Shown: positions 59,640 through 64,000 of the stretch, in pieces
Position numbering within the stretch: position 1 is the stretch's first letter
Layout: every line of letters begins with the position of its first letter
Made by a program: the position numbers and the translations under genes
Origin: an uncultured Sphaerochaeta sp.
GTDB taxonomy: Bacteria; Spirochaetota; Spirochaetia; Sphaerochaetales; Sphaerochaetaceae
NCBI RefSeq assembly: GCF_963666015.1
Contig: NZ_OY762555.1
Span: 3,162,001-3,226,000 of the forward strand
DNA length: 64,000 nucleotides
Reading direction: 5' to 3'
The notes under the pieces: model-generated
What the model was told of the DNA's origin: nothing
What the model saw: only the letters and a program-made list of their open reading frames with translations
The model's database searches: none

Positions 59640-60482
59640 ATGCACATAACCTATGAAGTACCCGATTTTTCAGTAAAGCACTATCAGGACCAGTCTCCTG
59701 TACGGAAAAGTGCCAGGGCGTGGGCAATGCTCCACGACGAGTCAGCAGAGCAAGCAGTGTTGCTCTGTCATGGATACACCGGATATCCTGGGGAGCTGAT
59801 CAGACCAGGTATTGATCTTTTCGAGAAGGGGTATGATGTTTATTGTCCCCGTTACCCGGGTCACGGTACAAGCAACAAGGATTTTCTCGCTTCCAAGGCG
59901 GAAGATTGGATTGGAACTGCATATGATGCCTATGCTTATCTTTCCACTAAGTATGATAAGGTTTCTGTGGTTGGTCACTCCATGGGAGGAGCTATAGCCA
60001 CCATTATTGCTGATGCGTTTTCTGCCGACACATTGGTTCTGCTTGCTCCTGCTCTGGTGGTTCCTGCAATTCCAAGGAAGACCATCTGGTTGCTGAAGCA
60101 TTTTATCAAGAAACGCAAGGTCTCCTGGCAGGGTGATCCTGAATATCACTTCTACTATGAGGGAGATCCCGATGACGATGCATATCTGGGGTCTCAATAT
60201 TGGTCATATCAGTTCCCTTCAGGAATTTGGCAGTTGGAGCGGGTTCGAAAGCAAGCAGTTGCCTGCATCGATCACCTCTCCTCAGATACCTTGGCTATCA
60301 GCGGGGGAAAGGATCTCACCATTCCCCAGGAAGCCTGTATGTTGGTTGTCAACAAGAGTAAAGGGGAAAATAAGCACCTGCATATTGAAGATATCGGACA
60401 TCTTATGCCCTACGACAAGAACCAGAAGGCGCAGGAAAAGGCGATGGTTGCGGTGGTTTCTTGGATTGAAGGAGAACGTTAG
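59640..60482 (+). CDS. Alpha/beta-hydrolase (carboxylesterase/monoacylglycerol lipase-like)
   Basis: A 280-residue serine hydrolase. Catalytic triad candidates: S114 in GHSMGG, the aspartate in ISGGKDLTIP and the histidine in EDIGHLMP; the oxyanion strand is LLCHGYTGYPGE. It resembles Est30/YvaK-type carboxylesterases that act on short esters or lipid fragments. ATG 59640 has SD AGGAGGA; the frame start at 59622 is within the SD region. Last gene of the PHP-RloAB operon; it overlaps the convergent HD gene by 4 nt. Confidence 0.85.
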   Translation: MHITYEVPDFSVKHYQDQSPVRKSARAWAMLHDESAEQAVLLCHGYTGYPGELIRPGIDLFEKGYDVYCPRYPGHGTSNKDFLASKAEDWIGTAYDAYAYLSTKYDKVSVVGHSMGGAIATIIADAFSADTLVLLAPALVVPAIPRKTIWLLKHFIKKRKVSWQGDPEYHFYYEGDPDDDAYLGSQYWSYQFPSGIWQLERVRKQAVACIDHLSSDTLAISGGKDLTIPQEACMLVVNKSKGENKHLHIEDIGHLMPYDKNQKAQEKAMVAVVSWIEGER

Positions 60483-61201
60483 GAACGTTTGAATTGTTGG
60501 CTGTACTCGTAGACTGCAGCGATCTTATCGCTGAGACTTACGATGAAACTCTCCCGATATCTGGGAAGAGAGAAGGTCTTCGGGAACATATGCTTGACAA
60601 TGATGTCAGCTTCCTTTGCATTCACTGTGAAGTACTTCTGTGCATTCTCCAAAGCGATATAGGGATGTTCTTTCCCGTGGGATGAACGCTTTTCATCCTG
60701 GCTCTTTCGCTCCCTCCAGTCATAGAGGAAGAAGTCATGGAGCAATCCTCCCCGTGCTGCAGCGTGATAGTCCAAGCCTAAAGCCTTGCTGATACGGTAT
60801 GAGATGTAGCTTACCCTGGTGACGTGGTCATAGATATGATTGGTGTGATGATGATACTCTTTCAGTTTGAGGAATTCCTCATGAGCAAGTATATCACTTA
60901 CCAACAGTTCGTGCTCGCGCAGATAACGCGGTCTGCAGGTTCGTTGAATGTTGTAGGCGAGTAGAAAACTGATAAGGGAAAAGAGTAGGAACAGTAGTTC
61001 AATTGGAAAGCTGGAGAATTGATTGAATGGGCTGAGATATTTGGAAGTGTATAACGTAGTAAATAGGGTAACAGGCAACCTAAACAGGTTTGTGAGGGAG
61101 GTGTTTCCCCCTGCAAAAAAGGCTGGTATCGTTGGGTTGATCAGTATTGTTTTCCTCCGTTCAATTGAGTGTACCGTATCGAAATACGCCAAGAAGGTCA
61201 A
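60479..61201 (-). CDS. Membrane-anchored HD-domain protein
   Basis: A protein of up to 240 residues. A hydrophobic segment (about 68-84, ELLFLLFSLISFLLAYN) precedes an HD domain of about 150 residues with HTNHIYDHVTRVSY, GLLHDFFLYDW and EHPYIAL, and a final SDKIAAVYEYS. HD proteins of this type are metal-dependent phosphohydrolases of unknown substrate. The start is uncertain: there is no ATG, only TTG 61201 or a later non-ATG codon, and no SD, so the N-terminus may be shorter. Divergent from gltX. Confidence 0.72.
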   Translation of the reverse strand: MTFLAYFDTVHSIERRKTILINPTIPAFFAGGNTSLTNLFRLPVTLFTTLYTSKYLSPFNQFSSFPIELLFLLFSLISFLLAYNIQRTCRPRYLREHELLVSDILAHEEFLKLKEYHHHTNHIYDHVTRVSYISYRISKALGLDYHAAARGGLLHDFFLYDWRERKSQDEKRSSHGKEHPYIALENAQKYFTVNAKEADIIVKHMFPKTFSLPRYRESFIVSLSDKIAAVYEYSQQFKRS

Positions 61202-61262
61202 CAGGAAAGCCCACTATTGGGACACGTGTCTAAATACTGGACTCCTGTCCTGTCATCTGTGT

Positions 61263-61271
61263 TGCTATAAT
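61263..61271 (+). promoter_or_regulatory. gltX promoter, extended -10
   Basis: TGC directly followed by TATAAT (61266-61271), an extended -10 with consensus hexamer. No good -35 is seen at 17-18 nt. Predicted start near 61278, about 39 nt before the gltX ATG. Confidence 0.55.
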
Positions 61272-61316
61272 CTCTGATTTACGGTACAACAGTAGCATTG
61301 AGAGGAGTGTATCCTG

Positions 61317-62798
61317 ATGGAAGTACGAGTACGCTATGCGCCTTCTCCGACCGGTTTGCAACATATCGGTGGGGTAAGGACCGCATTATTTAACTATTTC
61401 TTTGCCCGTGCAAACGAAGGCAAGTTCATTTTACGTGTGGAAGACACCGATCGTGAGCGTTACAGTGATGAGTCCTTGCAGGACTTATATGACACGCTCG
61501 AGTGGTTGGGTATTAAATGGGACGAAGGCCCAGTGGTTGGCGGAGATTATGGTCCCTATATCCAAAGCGAGCGTTTCGACCTATATAAACAGTATGCTGA
61601 GAAGCTGGTGGATGAAGGCAAGGCTTATTACTGTTACTGTACTCCCCGGCGGTTGGAAGCCTTGCGTGAACAGCAACAGCAAGAGAAGAGCAAGCAGCAG
61701 GGATATGACCGCCACTGCCGTAATCTTACCACCGAACAGCGTAAGGCGTATGAGGATGAAGGCATCAAACCCGTTATTCGTTTGAAGGTGCCCTCTGAGG
61801 GCAAGACAACCTTCCACGATGTGCTCATGGGGGATATCTCTAGAAAGAACAAGGATGTCAGTCCTGATCCTGTCCTGCTCAAGAGTGACGGATTCCCCAC
61901 CTATCATCTGGCAAACGTCATTGATGACCACATGATGGGTATTACGCATATCATGAGGGCACAAGAGTGGATTCCCTCCGGCCCTCTACACATCATTCTC
62001 TATGAAGCATTTGGTTGGCAGCCTCCCTTGTATTGCCATCTCCCGATGGTTATGGGCAAGGATGGGCAGAAACTCAGCAAGCGTCATGGCTCGACAGCTG
62101 TGAGGGAGTTCCGAGAGAAGGGATACCTCCCTGATGCTTTGATGAACTATGTGAGCATGGTAGGATGGTCCTACGATGGACAGAGGGAATTTTTCAGCAA
62201 GGAAGAGCTTGAACAGCTTTTCACTCTGGAGAAGATCAATAAGGCTCCTGGGATATTTGACTACAAGAAACTTGATTGGTTCAATGGACAGTATATTCGT
62301 CAGAAAGGGGATGAAGAGCTCTTGGGTCTGTTGCTTCCCTATATGGAGAAAGCTGGATTTGTCACCCTTCCTCTACAGGAACATGCAAAGCGCGACATGC
62401 TTGCTCTCACGGTAGTGAGTAAGGAGCGGCTGAAGGTACTCAGTGATATTGTAGATCTGAGTAGGTTTCTCTTTGAGACACCCACCTATGAGGATGTGAA
62501 TTTGTTCGCTGCCAAAAAGGTGGATTTGGCAACTGCAACCCTCGCCTTGGAGAGAGCTTATGCAAAGCTTAAGGAAGGGTTTGACACAGGCAAGGAGCAA
62601 GAGGAAATTGAAGAGGAGATTGCTTCCCTTGCCGTTGAATTGGATATCAAGGTGAACGGGGTATTCATGCCCCTGAGGGTTGCCCTCACCGGTAGTACGG
62701 TTAGCCTTCCCCTGTTTGACTCAATCAAGCTATTGGGTCAGGAAGAGACATATAAACGAATTGAAACAGCGTTGGACGTGCTGAAGAGAGAGGTATAA
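61317..62798 (+). CDS. gltX: Glutamyl-tRNA synthetase
   Basis: A 493-residue class I synthetase: APSPTGLQHIGGVRTAL carries the HIGH-type motif and GQKLSKRHGST the KMSKS-type loop. The anticodon-binding domain fills the C-terminal 170 residues. It charges tRNA(Glu), perhaps also tRNA(Gln) if GlnRS is absent. SD GAGAGGAG precedes the ATG. glyS starts 4 nt beyond its stop, so the two synthetases form an operon. Confidence 0.95.
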   Translation: MEVRVRYAPSPTGLQHIGGVRTALFNYFFARANEGKFILRVEDTDRERYSDESLQDLYDTLEWLGIKWDEGPVVGGDYGPYIQSERFDLYKQYAEKLVDEGKAYYCYCTPRRLEALREQQQQEKSKQQGYDRHCRNLTTEQRKAYEDEGIKPVIRLKVPSEGKTTFHDVLMGDISRKNKDVSPDPVLLKSDGFPTYHLANVIDDHMMGITHIMRAQEWIPSGPLHIILYEAFGWQPPLYCHLPMVMGKDGQKLSKRHGSTAVREFREKGYLPDALMNYVSMVGWSYDGQREFFSKEELEQLFTLEKINKAPGIFDYKKLDWFNGQYIRQKGDEELLGLLLPYMEKAGFVTLPLQEHAKRDMLALTVVSKERLKVLSDIVDLSRFLFETPTYEDVNLFAAKKVDLATATLALERAYAKLKEGFDTGKEQEEIEEEIASLAVELDIKVNGVFMPLRVALTGSTVSLPLFDSIKLLGQEETYKRIETALDVLKREV

Positions 62799-62802
62799 AC
62801 AA

Positions 62803-64000
62803 ATGGCAGAAGTAACGATGGATAAGATTGTCTCCTTATGTAAGCGACGTGGTTTTATTTTTCAGTCAAGTGAAATTTATGGTGGCTTGAATGGCGCTTA
62901 TGACTACGGCCCACTGGGAGTCCAGCTGAAAAACAATATTCGTGATTTCTGGTGGAAAGAGATGACCCAGATCCATGACGACATCGTAGGATTGGATGCC
63001 TCCATCCTTATGCATCCCCGAGTATGGGAAGCGAGTGGCCATGTGTCCAACTTCAGTGACCCCATGGTTGATTGCAAGCAATGCAAGTCACGATTCCGTG
63101 CTGATCAGATTGATCTCGGTGGTGCTTGCCCTACCTGTGGTACCCGCGATAGTTTCACCGAACCAAGGAATTTCAACCTGATGTTTGCGACCCACATTGG
63201 CGCAAATCTAGACGGAGGCTCCACAATCTACCTACGGCCTGAGACTGCACAGGGAATCTATGCAGATTTCAAGAATGTGGTATCCTCAAGCCGTGTGAAA
63301 GTTCCCTTCGGCATTGCACAGGTAGGCAAGTCCTTCAGAAACGAAATCACCACGAAGAATTTTATCTTCCGTTCTTGTGAATTCGAGCAGATGGAAATGC
63401 AGTGGTTCTGCAAACCCGGAACAGATGAGTCCTGGTTTGGCTATTGGCGTGAACAGAGGATGGCTTTCTATCATAAGATGGGTATCAAGCCAAGCAGCCT
63501 CAGGTGGCATCAGCATGGCCCAGATGAACTGGCTTTCTACGCAAAGGATGCCTATGATATTCAGTTCCTATTTCCAATGGGCTGGCAAGAACTTGAGGGT
63601 GTGCATAACCGGACCGATTATGATCTGGGACAGCATCAGAAGTTCAGTGGGAAAGATCTTACCTATCTCGATCCTGAGGATAACCAGCGCTATATCCCCT
63701 ATGTAGTGGAAACCTCAGCTGGCTTGACCCGTAATGTATTGATGGCACTGAGCGATGCGTATGAGGAAGAGACCTTGGAAGGGGGAGATATCAGGACGGT
63801 ACTGCACTTTCATCCGAATATTGCTCCTGTTACTGTTGCGGTCCTTCCTCTGGTTAAGAAGGATGGAATCGCGGAATTTGCTTCCAAGCTCGAAAAGGAA
63901 CTGAGAGATGACTTCTCCACCTTCTTCGATGTCAGTGGTGCAATCGGGCGTAGATATCGTAGAATGGATGAGATTGGCACACCATACTGTGTTACCGTTG
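62803..64000 (+). CDS. glyS: Glycyl-tRNA synthetase (partial, cut by window end)
   Basis: An ORF starting at ATG 62803 (SD AGAGG) and open to the window end, 399 codons. It is the eukaryote/archaeal-type dimeric class II GlyRS: SSEIYGGLNGAYDYGPLGVQLKNN near the start, a zinc-type pair CKQC/CPTC (CKQCKSRFRADQ and ACPTCGTRD), motif 2 FRNEITTKNFIFRSCEFEQMEMQ and the glycine-site TAQGIY. The C-terminal part with motif 3 and the anticodon domain lies beyond the window. Confidence 0.93.
   Translation, partial: MAEVTMDKIVSLCKRRGFIFQSSEIYGGLNGAYDYGPLGVQLKNNIRDFWWKEMTQIHDDIVGLDASILMHPRVWEASGHVSNFSDPMVDCKQCKSRFRADQIDLGGACPTCGTRDSFTEPRNFNLMFATHIGANLDGGSTIYLRPETAQGIYADFKNVVSSSRVKVPFGIAQVGKSFRNEITTKNFIFRSCEFEQMEMQWFCKPGTDESWFGYWREQRMAFYHKMGIKPSSLRWHQHGPDELAFYAKDAYDIQFLFPMGWQELEGVHNRTDYDLGQHQKFSGKDLTYLDPEDNQRYIPYVVETSAGLTRNVLMALSDAYEEETLEGGDIRTVLHFHPNIAPVTVAVLPLVKKDGIAEFASKLEKELRDDFSTFFDVSGAIGRRYRRMDEIGTPYCVTV

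Noticed and set aside
1..64000. tRNA genes, CRISPR arrays, insertion sequences, prophage
   Set aside because: Intergenic regions were read for cloverleaf arms, regular repeats and transposase frames; none was found. A tRNAscan or HMM search could still find a missed one.

Overview
The window looks like a chromosomal stretch of a free-living or gut-type spirochaete, most probably Sphaerochaeta or a close relative (inference). The signs are a G+C content of about one half by eye, a fused aspartate carbamoyltransferase (PyrBI), a fused PyrD-PyrK, BMP-family and ChvE-type ABC importers, acetate fermentation through Pta, and no motility genes. I did not see a CRISPR array, insertion sequence, rRNA or tRNA gene.

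Layout. 1-1.1 kb: end of a possible acyltransferase and a zinc-ribbon membrane protein. 1.1-6.5 kb (minus): YbaK, then a nucleoside-type ABC importer (SBP, ATPase, two permeases) behind a perfect-consensus promoter. 6.9-11.1 kb: a polysaccharide export pair (SLBB exporter and tyrosine autokinase). 11.1-17.2 kb: pyrimidine operon pyrBI-pyrE-pyrF-pyrDK-pyrC with its own promoter, leader peptide and attenuator. 17.3-29.5 kb: membrane protein of unknown function, HD protein, CorA with an elaborate leader, YkgJ, RlmI-type methyltransferase, HAD phosphatase, phosphohexomutase, ComEC, RsmA, MATE pump. 29.5-35.8 kb: Pta, TyrA-like dehydrogenase, MtaB, acetyltransferase, CysE, BioY and BirA around a shared operator. 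35.9-42.2 kb: ArgS, TetR regulator, then rplU-rpmA-obgE-nadD-yqeK-lipoprotein-rsfS. 42.2-47.3 kb (minus): ChvE/GguAB sugar importer and LacI regulator. 47.4-53.3 kb (minus): second MATE pump, a TrpXYZ-like importer with tandem binding proteins, and a very acidic small protein. 53.35-56.1 kb: PdxA, lipoprotein, cobalamin adenosyltransferase. 56.1-60.5 kb: operon of PHP phosphatase, RloA/RloB-like pair, membrane LuxR protein and hydrolase. 60.5-64 kb: HD protein, GltX and the start of GlyS, cut by the window edge.

The regulatory DNA is the most interesting part. The corA leader holds an SD-equipped 28-codon upstream ORF and one anti-SD segment that can pair with either the leader SD or the corA SD. 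The pyrBI leader holds another 28-codon ORF ending in the loop of an intrinsic terminator, an arrangement like E. coli pyrBI attenuation. Several genes (ybaK, the RlmI-type gene, the HAD gene, bioY, birA, pdxA, perhaps tyrA) lack a Shine-Dalgarno sequence and have a promoter -10 box ending 6-7 nt before the start codon, so they appear to be leaderless. All eight convergent gene junctions overlap or nearly touch. In three transporter operons a GC-rich hairpin follows the binding-protein gene.

The best candidate for an undescribed system is the 56-60 kb operon: its RloA/RloB-like pair keeps the family architecture but seems to have lost catalytic residues in both partners.
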